A stretch of 33,044 bases of DNA from NCBI GenBank assembly GCA_016780345.1, contig JADHLZ010000015.1, positions 1 to 33,044 on the forward strand, given 5' to 3'. Made by a program: the position numbers and the translations under genes. Shown one piece after another: positions 26,220-33,044 of this stretch. Each line of letters starts with the position of its first letter. Position 1 is the first letter of the stretch. This DNA comes from Flavobacteriaceae bacterium (GTDB lineage Bacteria > Bacteroidota > Bacteroidia > Flavobacteriales > Flavobacteriaceae). A model generated the notes under the pieces. The model saw only the letters and a list, made by a program, of their open reading frames with translations. It was not told the DNA's origin and searched no databases.

Positions 26220-28565
26220 ATGACTAAAATTTATAACAGATTGAAAATTTTTTTTAGGGTATCTAGGTCTCAACAAATAATGTTTGGGGTATTTTTAATT
26301 CTGTTATCAATTATTGTATTTTCTTCTTTAGTTTCATATTTAGAAACTTGGAAAGCAGATCAATCAGAGTTAGATGGTTTTTTCGATAAAGATTCTGAAA
26401 CTTTAAACATAGCCAGAAAATTTGGTTCAATTATAAGTCACCTTCTTATTTATATTATGTTTGGTATTTCATCTTTTATATTTCCTATTCTACTATTTGT
26501 TTCAGGACTTACTTTATTTGTTGATGCTAGTACTAATAAACTTTTAGATAAATGGTTTTGGGGAATAATTATAATGTTGTGGTTTTCTCTTTTTTTTGGT
26601 CATTTCTCCTCAAATTACATTTATTCCGGTTCTATAGGATATGAGATTAACAAAGTCTTAATGGTTTACATTGGTAAAATTGGAATAATATCAATCTTGG
26701 TATTCATTTTATTGTCTTATATAGTGTTAAGATTAAAAATAACACCAGAAAAAACATTTATTTTTATTAAAAGGCTAATTCCAAATCCTAATTCTAATTC
26801 TAATTCTAATTCAAAAGATAATAATGATGAATCATCCGAATTTGAAATAAAAGAAACTGAAGAAAAAATAAGTAAGTTTAATTTCAAAAACGAAGAAACA
26901 AAACCAACAATTCAAAACTTTTCTTCCTATGAAAAAAATAGTGAATCTGAAATAGTAAAAGAAGAAATAAAAATTAAGATAGAAAGTACTGAAAAAGAAG
27001 AAATATTAGATGAAGATGTAATTGCTAAAAGTTTAGTTAAAAAATTTGGAGAATACGACCATACTTTAGAATTAAAAAACTTTAAACCTCCATCAATAGA
27101 TTTACTTAATGAATATGATAAAGGAGGTGTTATAACAATAAATGAAGAAGAATTAGAAGAAAATAAAGAAAAAATTATTGATACCTTAAAAAATTATAAA
27201 ATAGGAATTGATCAAATAAAAGCTACCATAGGTCCTACTGTAACATTATATGAAATAATACCAGAAGCTGGTATTAGAATTTCTAAAATCAAAAATCTAG
27301 AGGATGACATTGCATTATCTTTATCTGCACTTGGAATTAGAATAATAGCTCCAATTCCTGGAAAAGGAACTATTGGAATTGAAGTTCCTAATAAAAAACC
27401 AACTATAGTTTCAATGAAATCAGTTCTTTCTTCAAAAAATTTCCAAGAGGCTGAAATGGAATTACCACTTGCACTAGGGAAAAATATAAGTAATGAAACT
27501 TTTGTTGTTGATCTTTCCAAAATGCCTCATCTGCTTATGGCAGGTGCTACAGGTCAAGGAAAGTCAGTTGGTCTTAATGCGGTTTTGACTTCACTTTTAT
27601 ATAAAAAACACCCATCTGAAGTAAAGTTTGTTTTGGTAGATCCTAAAAAAGTTGAACTCACTTTATTTAATAAAATTGAAAGACACTATTTAGCGAAATT
27701 ACCGGACACAGATGAAGCAATAATTACGGATAATAAAGCTGTAATAAAAACTTTAAATTCTTTATGCATTGAAATGGATAACCGTTATGAAATGCTTAAA
27801 AATGCAATGTGTAGAAATATTAAAGAATACAATGCAAAATTTAAACAAAGAAAATTAAATCCTGACTCAGGAAATATATTCTTGCCTTACATAGTTTTAA
27901 TTATTGATGAGTTTGCAGATTTAATAATGACTGCTGGAAAAGAAGTTGAAACTCCAATAGCTAGGTTAGCACAATTAGCAAGAGCTGTTGGCATTCATTT
28001 AATAATTGCCACTCAAAGACCCTCAGTTAACGTTATAACAGGTTTAATTAAAGCAAATTTTCCTGCAAGAGTTGCTTTCAGAGTTACATCTAAAATAGAT
28101 TCTAGAACAATATTAGATAGCGGGGGTGCAGATCAATTAATTGGAAAAGGAGATATGCTATATACTCAAGGGAATGAACTAATTAGGATTCAATGTGCTT
28201 TTGTAGATACACCAGAAATTAATAAAATAACGGACTTTATAGGTTCTCAAAAGGCTTATGCTACTGCTCATGAATTACCTGAGTATATTGGTGAAGAGAG
28301 TCTATCTTCTTTAGATTATGATATTGAAGATAGAGATGTTTTATTTAAAGAGGCTGCTGAAATAATAGTTATGGCACAACAAGGTTCAGCATCATTATTA
28401 CAACGCAAAATGAAATTAGGGTACAATCGTGCAGGAAGAATAATAGATCAATTAGAGGCTGCGGGAATTGTTGGTCCATTTGAAGGTAGTAAAGCTCGGG
28501 ATGTATTAATTTTAGATATAGCTTCATTAAACTCATTTTTGGAAAACGAAAAAAGTTTGTCATGA
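26220..28565 (+). CDS. ftsK: DNA translocase FtsK
   Basis: Membrane-anchored ATPase that pumps chromosomal DNA through the division septum and activates XerCD at dif. The 781 residues start with four membrane segments (about 20-42, 67-95, 105-125, 140-165). A low-complexity linker follows (about 185-275) with an (Asn-Ser)n stretch encoded by a hexanucleotide repeat, then many Glu/Lys. The motor has Walker A GATGQGKS near 442, VLVDPKK, Walker B IVLIIDEFADL and ATQRPSVNVITG. The C-terminal gamma winged helix covers the last 65 or so residues (LLQRKMKLGYNRAGRIIDQL). Full-length. Its TGA overlaps the lolA ATG as ATGA. Confidence 0.97.
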   Translation: MTKIYNRLKIFFRVSRSQQIMFGVFLILLSIIVFSSLVSYLETWKADQSELDGFFDKDSETLNIARKFGSIISHLLIYIMFGISSFIFPILLFVSGLTLFVDASTNKLLDKWFWGIIIMLWFSLFFGHFSSNYIYSGSIGYEINKVLMVYIGKIGIISILVFILLSYIVLRLKITPEKTFIFIKRLIPNPNSNSNSNSKDNNDESSEFEIKETEEKISKFNFKNEETKPTIQNFSSYEKNSESEIVKEEIKIKIESTEKEEILDEDVIAKSLVKKFGEYDHTLELKNFKPPSIDLLNEYDKGGVITINEEELEENKEKIIDTLKNYKIGIDQIKATIGPTVTLYEIIPEAGIRISKIKNLEDDIALSLSALGIRIIAPIPGKGTIGIEVPNKKPTIVSMKSVLSSKNFQEAEMELPLALGKNISNETFVVDLSKMPHLLMAGATGQGKSVGLNAVLTSLLYKKHPSEVKFVLVDPKKVELTLFNKIERHYLAKLPDTDEAIITDNKAVIKTLNSLCIEMDNRYEMLKNAMCRNIKEYNAKFKQRKLNPDSGNIFLPYIVLIIDEFADLIMTAGKEVETPIARLAQLARAVGIHLIIATQRPSVNVITGLIKANFPARVAFRVTSKIDSRTILDSGGADQLIGKGDMLYTQGNELIRIQCAFVDTPEINKITDFIGSQKAYATAHELPEYIGEESLSSLDYDIEDRDVLFKEAAEIIVMAQQGSASLLQRKMKLGYNRAGRIIDQLEAAGIVGPFEGSKARDVLILDIASLNSFLENEKSLS
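26788..26811 (+). repeat. hexanucleotide tandem repeat (CTAATT)4 inside ftsK
   Basis: Four exact copies of CTAATT code for alternating Asn and Ser in the linker between the FtsK membrane and motor domains. A change in copy number would alter linker length by two residues per unit without shifting the frame. Confidence 0.85.
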
Positions 28566-29206
28566 AAAAAACAACTTTGTACACACTATTATTATTTGTA
28601 TTTAATTTTTTATCCTCGCAAAACGATGAAAGAGCTAGTTCTCTTTTAGAAGAGGTTACAAATAAAATAGATACAGCTGTTAGTTATTCAATTGATTTTA
28701 CTTACACTCTTCAAAATGAAATAGAAAATATTAATCAGGAATCAAATGGATTTATAGTTATTGAAAATGACAACTATCTTTTAGATTTTATGGGAATTAA
28801 ACAATTATGTGACTCGAAAAAAATATACTCAATAGTTTCTGAAAATGAGGAAATTATAATTTCAGATATTAAAGAAAATCAAAATAGTGAGTCGATAAAA
28901 CCCTCTAAATTATTAAATTTTTATCGAGAAGGATACTTAATTCTGTGGGATAAAATAGAAAATTACAAATCTAGTAAGTTACAATTTGTAAAATTAATAC
29001 CAAGTAAATCAAATTCTGACATTGATTATTTATTATTAGGTATTGATACTAAAACAAAAAACATTCAAAAAATAGTTGAAATAGGAAAGAATAAAACAAA
29101 AACTGTTTTAACTATAAATTCAATTATATATAATCCTGAAATTGATAAAAATCTATTCATTTTTAATGAAAATGATTACCCAAATTATTACATCGAAAGT
29201 TTATAA
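28562..29206 (+). CDS. lolA: LolA-like outer-membrane lipoprotein carrier
   Basis: Periplasmic chaperone that ferries lipoproteins from the LolCDE exporter to the outer membrane. The 214 residues begin with a signal peptide (about 1-20, cleavage near SSQ-N). The repeated beta-strand pattern follows, including the SIDFTYTLQNE and GFIVIENDNYLLDF strands, which are the LolA core. Sequence conservation in this family is low, so the call also relies on position between ftsK and the LptF/LptG permease gene, a layout I associate with flavobacteria. The start overlaps ftsK by 4 bp and lptF/G follows 2 bp after the stop. Confidence 0.82.
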   Translation: MKKTTLYTLLLFVFNFLSSQNDERASSLLEEVTNKIDTAVSYSIDFTYTLQNEIENINQESNGFIVIENDNYLLDFMGIKQLCDSKKIYSIVSENEEIIISDIKENQNSESIKPSKLLNFYREGYLILWDKIENYKSSKLQFVKLIPSKSNSDIDYLLLGIDTKTKNIQKIVEIGKNKTKTVLTINSIIYNPEIDKNLFIFNENDYPNYYIESL

Positions 29207-29208
29207 AA

Positions 29209-30678
29209 ATGAAAATTATAGATCGTTATATATTAACATCTTATCTAAAAAATTTTTTTAGTTTCTTTTTTATAATAATGTTAATTTTTATAATCCAAAT
29301 TATTTGGGTTTTTATTGATGATCTTGCTGGAAAAGAAGTTGATTTTGAAATTATTTTTAAATTTTTACTTTATTATTCACCAAAACTTTTACCTTTAGTA
29401 GTTCCTCTCACGGTTCTACTAGCTTCAATAATTACTTTTGGAAATCTTTCAGAACAGTATGAGTTAGCTGCAATAAAATCTTCTGGTGTATCTCTTTTTA
29501 GATCGATGAGAAGTATTATAGTTGTTAATTTAATATTGTGCTTTGTAATGTTTTTTATTGCAAATAGTCTTATCCCCTTTGCTGAATTTAAATCTTATAA
29601 TCTTAGAAAAAATTTAGCAAAAGTAAAACCTGCACTTGCAATTACCGAAGGAGTTTTTAGTGATGTAAACAACATTAACATTAAAGTTGAAAAAAAACAC
29701 GGTCCTAATAAAAATTTATTAGAAAATATTATTATCCATCAAAACACATACAATTCTAAGAATACATTAGTTATAATTGCAGAACGTGGTGAATTAAAGT
29801 CAAAAGAGTCAAGTGATATTCTTCAATTAATATTAAATAACGGTAAAAGATATGAAGAAATTCAAACTAGTTCTCAACCAAACAATAAACAAGTATCTCC
29901 TCATTCTTTGGTAACTTTTGAAAAATACATAATGAATATTGATTTAAGTGAATTTAATCAAGTTAATTTCAATGATGAAAAGTTTAATAATACTTTTAGA
30001 ATGCAAAACATTTCACAATTAAAGTTTAGCATTGATTCTTTATCTAAAAATTTGGATTTTAGATATGAAAATTTTTCCAAGAATTTTTATACTAGAACAG
30101 GAATTACAAATTTTACTAGAAATGTACGAACAGATAGCTCTTATAAAGATTCTATTTTATATGATGGTTATAAGAATCATTTAAAAGACTATTCTATAAA
30201 AAAAAGATTTGATATTATTGAGGATGCAATAAATCTAATAAATGGTCATATTCAAGTCTTAGAAAGTCAAAAAGATAATTTTTTTGTAAAAGAAAAAATA
30301 ATAAATCTTCATAAGTCAAATCTTTATGATAAGTATGCAATTGGATTAGCGTCTATTATCTTGTTTTTTGTTGGAGCTCCTCTTGGAGCAATAATAAGAA
30401 AAGGTGGAATCGGTCTTCCAATGGTTATATCTTTAATATTATTTCTAATCTATCATTTCGTTGGCACTTTTAGTAGAAATGCAGCAGAAGATGGTAGTAT
30501 TGATTCTTTTACTGGTAGTATAATTCCAAATGTAATTATGTTACCATTGGGGTTATATTTAATTTTTAGAGCAAGTTCTGACAAATCAATATTAAGTTTT
30601 GATAAAATATTATATTCTTTTAGATTATTTTTAACAAAAATTTCTTCATTAAAAATAAGATTCATAAACAAAAAATGA
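29209..30678 (+). CDS. LptF/LptG-family permease (lipopolysaccharide export)
   Basis: Inner-membrane component of the Lpt ABC transporter that extracts LPS. The 489 residues have three membrane segments at about 15-37, 53-76 and 98-122. A large periplasmic domain (about 125-375) is predicted beta-jellyroll, and three more segments lie in the last 115 residues. Typical sequence features are the start IDRYILTSYLKNFF and ELAAIKSSGVSLFRSMR on the cytoplasmic coupling helix, and GAPLGAIIRKGGIGLP in the second half. The family has two similar members (LptF and LptG) and I cannot tell which this is. It overlaps the following ribB gene by 4 bp (ATGA). Confidence 0.9.
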   Translation: MKIIDRYILTSYLKNFFSFFFIIMLIFIIQIIWVFIDDLAGKEVDFEIIFKFLLYYSPKLLPLVVPLTVLLASIITFGNLSEQYELAAIKSSGVSLFRSMRSIIVVNLILCFVMFFIANSLIPFAEFKSYNLRKNLAKVKPALAITEGVFSDVNNINIKVEKKHGPNKNLLENIIIHQNTYNSKNTLVIIAERGELKSKESSDILQLILNNGKRYEEIQTSSQPNNKQVSPHSLVTFEKYIMNIDLSEFNQVNFNDEKFNNTFRMQNISQLKFSIDSLSKNLDFRYENFSKNFYTRTGITNFTRNVRTDSSYKDSILYDGYKNHLKDYSIKKRFDIIEDAINLINGHIQVLESQKDNFFVKEKIINLHKSNLYDKYAIGLASIILFFVGAPLGAIIRKGGIGLPMVISLILFLIYHFVGTFSRNAAEDGSIDSFTGSIIPNVIMLPLGLYLIFRASSDKSILSFDKILYSFRLFLTKISSLKIRFINKK

Positions 30679-31802
30679 GTGCAATTAAACTTAACAACAT
30701 AAAAGATGCTATTGATGATATTAAAAATGGTAAAATCATAATTGTTGTTGATGATGAAAATCGTGAAAATGAAGGTGATTTTGTGTGTGCTGCAGAAATT
30801 GTAACCCCCGAAATCATAAATTTTATGGCAAAACATGGAAGAGGTTTAATTTGCACCCCTATATGTGAAAATAGATCTAAAAAACTAGACCTATATCCTA
30901 TGGTAACGAATAATACTGATCCAATGAATACTGCCTTTACAGTTTCTGTCGATTTAAAGGGGAATGGTGTAACTTCTGGAATATCTGCCTCAGATAGATC
31001 AAAAACAATAAAAGCATTGGTTGATAAACAAACTAAACCAGACGATTTAGCCAGACCTGGACATGTTTTTCCATTAATCGCTAAAGATGGTGGTGTTTTA
31101 AGACGGACAGGACATACTGAAGCAGCTATAGACTTTGCAAGATTAGCTGGATTTGCTCCGGCTGGTGTAATTTGTGAAATTATGACAGAAGATGGATCAA
31201 TGGCAAGACTTCCTGAACTTATTAAAATTGCAAAAAAACTTAATCTTAAAATAGTTTCTATTGAGGATCTAGTAGCCTACAGAATGAAGCATGACAGCTT
31301 AATTATAAGGAAAGAATCTTTCATTTTTAACACAAAATTTGGGGACTTTAATTTATTGGCGTTTCAACAAACTAATAATAGTCAAATACACTTAGTTCTT
31401 CTGAAGGGAGAATGGAACGATGACGAACCAGTTTTAGTACGAATAAATTCATCAATTACAAATAATGATATACTTACATCCTTAACATCAAAATCAAATA
31501 AAAAACTTGATGGAATTTTTAATAAAATTAATCAATCTAAAAAAGGAGTTATAGTATTTATTAATCAACCTCCTAATCCAATAAATATTTTATTAAGATT
31601 GAGTGAGATAAAAAAACTTCAATCTAAAGGCGAATTTAAGACACCTCCTGTCATAATGGATGAAAAAGATTTTGGAATTGGAGCGCAAATATTACATGAT
31701 TTAAAAATTCACAAAATCAAGCTATTGACTAATAGTACTAAGATAAAAAGGGTTGGGATGATTGGTTATGGTTTAGAAATAGTTGAGTACATTAAGTATT
31801 AA
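30675..31802 (+). CDS. ribB: 3,4-dihydroxy-2-butanone-4-phosphate synthase with degenerate GTP cyclohydrolase II domain (RibBA-like)
   Basis: The N-terminal half (about 1-205) is a complete RibB domain making the four-carbon riboflavin precursor from ribulose-5-phosphate. It carries DDENRENEGD at about 26-35, HGRGLICTP and RRTGHTEAAIDFARLAG. The C-terminal half (about 210-375) follows the GTP cyclohydrolase II fold, with TKFGDFNLLAF, LVLLKGEW and FGIGAQILHDL. It has lost the catalytic set: the SECLTGD...RCDCG zinc region is replaced by NSSITNND...TSKSN with no cysteines, and the RQEGRGIG loop reads NQPPNPIN. It should therefore lack RibA activity. The length (375) is close to that of true RibBA. 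It overlaps lptF/G by 4 bp. Confidence 0.93.
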   Translation: MSAIKLNNIKDAIDDIKNGKIIIVVDDENRENEGDFVCAAEIVTPEIINFMAKHGRGLICTPICENRSKKLDLYPMVTNNTDPMNTAFTVSVDLKGNGVTSGISASDRSKTIKALVDKQTKPDDLARPGHVFPLIAKDGGVLRRTGHTEAAIDFARLAGFAPAGVICEIMTEDGSMARLPELIKIAKKLNLKIVSIEDLVAYRMKHDSLIIRKESFIFNTKFGDFNLLAFQQTNNSQIHLVLLKGEWNDDEPVLVRINSSITNNDILTSLTSKSNKKLDGIFNKINQSKKGVIVFINQPPNPINILLRLSEIKKLQSKGEFKTPPVIMDEKDFGIGAQILHDLKIHKIKLLTNSTKIKRVGMIGYGLEIVEYIKY

Positions 31803-32589
31803 AAAACCACAATCTCATTGACATAAAAATAACCATAATTAAGAGAAATACTTTAATAACCTTTTCTCCTTTTTTTACTGACCACCTGCTCGAAAACCAT
31901 CCTCCTAAAAAATTTCCTGATGCTAAAAAAAATGCATAAATCCAATTTATTTTACCAGCAATAGCAAATGTTATAATAGCTCCTGTTGTATAGATTAAAA
32001 CAATGACAACTTTTGTAGCATTAACATTAATTAAATTAAGTTTATTATAAAAATGTAAAAATAACATAATAACAAAACCAATACCTGCATTTATAAATCC
32101 ACCATAAATACCAATAAAAAAAAATGCTATTATGGAAATAAAAAGATGTTTTCCTACTATTCTTTCACTAACTTCTAAATTATCAATCTTAGGTTTAAAA
32201 ACTATTGTAATAACAACTATTATCATTATAATTGCTAATATTTTATTAAAGATCTCACCTTTAATATCTACAGCAATTTGAGCACCTATTAATGCACCAA
32301 ATAGGGCTGAAAGTCCCAAATAGACGTTAAAAGGATAATTTGATACTCCTTTACTTTTAAAACCGGCACTAGCAGAAAATGCTGACATAAAAATTGCAAT
32401 TCTATTGGTTCCATTGGCTACTGAAGATGGTAAACCCATAAAAATCATTAAAGGAAGTGTAATTAATGATCCGCCACCAGCCATTGTATTTATAAAACCT
32501 GCTATAAATCCTGCTAAAATTAACAAAGGATAATGCCAGTAAAACAAATCTATATCAAACACAATATAAATGTATAAAATAGATAGCAT
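31792..32589 (-). CDS. TauE/SafE-family membrane permease (putative sulfite/organosulfonate exporter)
   Basis: A very hydrophobic 265-residue inner-membrane protein with about eight predicted helices. The first repeat begins with LAGFIAGFINTMAGGGSLIT (about 23-42), and a matching second copy GIYGGFINAGIGFVIML lies in the middle; this internal duplication is characteristic of the TauE/SafE (DUF81) family. Transport of sulfite, sulfoacetate or related anions is known for some members; the substrate here is unknown. I choose the ATG at 32589 rather than a TTG at 32616 that would add nine residues. It overlaps the convergent ribB gene by 11 bp. Confidence 0.87.
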   Translation of the reverse strand: MLSILYIYIVFDIDLFYWHYPLLILAGFIAGFINTMAGGGSLITLPLMIFMGLPSSVANGTNRIAIFMSAFSASAGFKSKGVSNYPFNVYLGLSALFGALIGAQIAVDIKGEIFNKILAIIMIIVVITIVFKPKIDNLEVSERIVGKHLFISIIAFFFIGIYGGFINAGIGFVIMLFLHFYNKLNLINVNATKVVIVLIYTTGAIITFAIAGKINWIYAFFLASGNFLGGWFSSRWSVKKGEKVIKVFLLIMVIFMSMRLWFFNT

Positions 32590-32647
32590 ATAAAAGTTTA
32601 GTAAAAATTGGTTCAAAATAAAAAGGAAGTTATATTTGCAATCTATT

Positions 32648-32732
32648 GGAGAAATGGCAGAGTGGTCGAATGCGGCAGTCTTGAAAACTGTTGAGGGTCA
32701 CACCTCCGGGGGTTCGAATCCCTCTTTCTCCG
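32648..32732 (+). tRNA. tRNA-Ser (anticodon UGA)
   Basis: The acceptor arms GGAGAAA and TTTCTCC pair fully. The anticodon stem GCAGT/ACTGT closes a seven-base loop CTTGAAA with anticodon TGA, reading UCA. A long variable arm and the T arm GGGGG-TTCGAAT-CCCTC (one G-U) confirm the serine class. The discriminator is G. The 3' CCA is not encoded (CAA follows), so it must be added post-transcriptionally. Confidence 0.97.
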
Positions 32733-32738
32733 CAAAAG

Positions 32739-32770
32739 CCCTTGTAAGTTATTGATTTACAGGGGTTTTT
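32739..32770 (+). terminator. intrinsic terminator after tRNA-Ser
   Basis: CCCTTGTAA, nine-base loop, TTACAGGGG give a 9-bp stem with one G-U pair, followed by TTTTT, A and another five T. It begins 6 bp after the tRNA end and should close the tRNA transcript. Confidence 0.85.
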
Positions 32771-32776
32771 ATTTTT

Positions 32777-33044
32777 GGTTGCCTATATCGTTGCCTTTAC
32801 TACTCTTAACTCTTACTAAGTTAATATAAAACTTTGTTTAAGCTTAAATTAATTTAAATACAGACGTTACCTAAATTTTAATTCATAAATAGCTGTTTTT
32901 CAATAATTTATAAAAGATACTTACAATATTAAATGTTTAATTTTCAGAAAAAAATCAAGATTTTATTGGATGTTTAAGTGCTTAAATAAATAATATTTAG
33001 GACAAAAGATTAAAAAATCTGTGTCAACCCTATAAAAAATGACC
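32777..33044 (+). other. non-coding tail, no gene recognised
   Basis: About 270 bp rich in A and T, with no credible reading frame on either strand and no second RNA gene. The only structure seen is a 12-bp-period direct repeat, GTTGCCT at 32778-32784 and 32790-32796, directly after the tRNA terminator, and a short palindrome TTTAAGCTTAAA further on. It could hold the promoter of a gene beyond the right edge. Confidence 0.6.

Noticed and set aside
27212-27520. Minus-strand 102-codon frame opposite ftsK
   Set aside because: Antisense to the conserved motor region; no start context or homology visible.
30453-30856. Minus-strand open frames across the lptF/G-ribB junction
   Set aside because: They lie entirely inside well-supported plus-strand genes, have no recognisable motif, and are explained by the complementary codon pattern.
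32590-32616. TTG start for the TauE/SafE permease
   Set aside because: An ATG nine codons later gives a normal length and lies before the first membrane segment.
32876-32890. TTTTAATTCATAAAT shared with the palindrome near lpdA
   Set aside because: Only one arm is present and A/T-only 15-mers recur by chance in such DNA.
1-33044. CRISPR array, prophage, transposon or defence genes
   Set aside because: No spaced repeat array, transposase, integrase, restriction or toxin-type gene was recognisable in either strand.

Overview
The window is a chromosomal segment of an AT-rich (well under one-third GC by eye), gene-dense bacterium. It looks like a member of the Bacteroidota, most likely a free-living, possibly streamlined, flavobacterium. 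Pointers to this are the long-form ilvC beside ilvD-ilvB-ilvN, an arginine operon that begins with a GNAT acetyltransferase and uses an N-acylornithine (argF'-type) carbamoyltransferase, the ftsK-lolA-lptF/G-ribB order, TAnnTTTG-type promoter elements, and few convincing Shine-Dalgarno sequences. No mobile element, CRISPR array, rRNA operon or phage gene is visible. Almost everything is core metabolism and envelope biogenesis.

Layout. (1) 1-842: 3' part of dnaN (+). (2) 839-7803, minus strand: a branched-chain amino acid operon transcribed ilvD, ilvB, ilvN, ilvC, ending in a GapN-like aldehyde dehydrogenase. Its leader holds a strong intrinsic terminator directly before the ilvD start, with a competing hairpin and an Ile/Leu/Val-rich reading frame, which suggests attenuation. 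(3) 7953-10543 (+): class-3 aldehyde dehydrogenase, nitroreductase-family protein and flavin reductase, probably one transcript. (4) 10538-15078, minus strand: pabB, tilS, dsbD. (5) 15079-15302: an intergenic region with a GC-rich, G-quadruplex-capable island and a good hairpin. (6) 15303-23234 (+): the compact arginine operon GNAT, argG, argC, argD, argF', argB, argE-like, argH, with most junctions overlapping. (7) 23231-24634, minus strand: lpdA. A 34-bp perfect palindrome lies between it and the divergent nhaC. (8) 24732-31802 (+): nhaC, then ftsK, lolA, lptF/G and a ribBA-like gene whose GTP cyclohydrolase II half has lost its catalytic and zinc residues. (9) 31792-32589, minus strand: a TauE/SafE permease. 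(10) 32648-32732: tRNA-Ser(UGA) with a downstream terminator, followed by about 270 bp with no gene.

Together the genes cover Ile/Val synthesis from the shared ketoacid pathway, arginine from glutamate through N-acylated intermediates (no argJ, argA, argR or proC here), folate (pabB), riboflavin (ribB), the E3 subunit of 2-oxoacid dehydrogenases, periplasmic thiol redox, lipoprotein and LPS export, chromosome segregation and sodium/proton exchange. All four convergent gene pairs overlap by 4-11 bp, so the genome is tightly packed. I see no clearly new defence or mobile system. The most rewarding spots are the ilvD leader, the GC-rich island before the arg operon, the palindrome before lpdA/nhaC, and the degenerate RibA domain.
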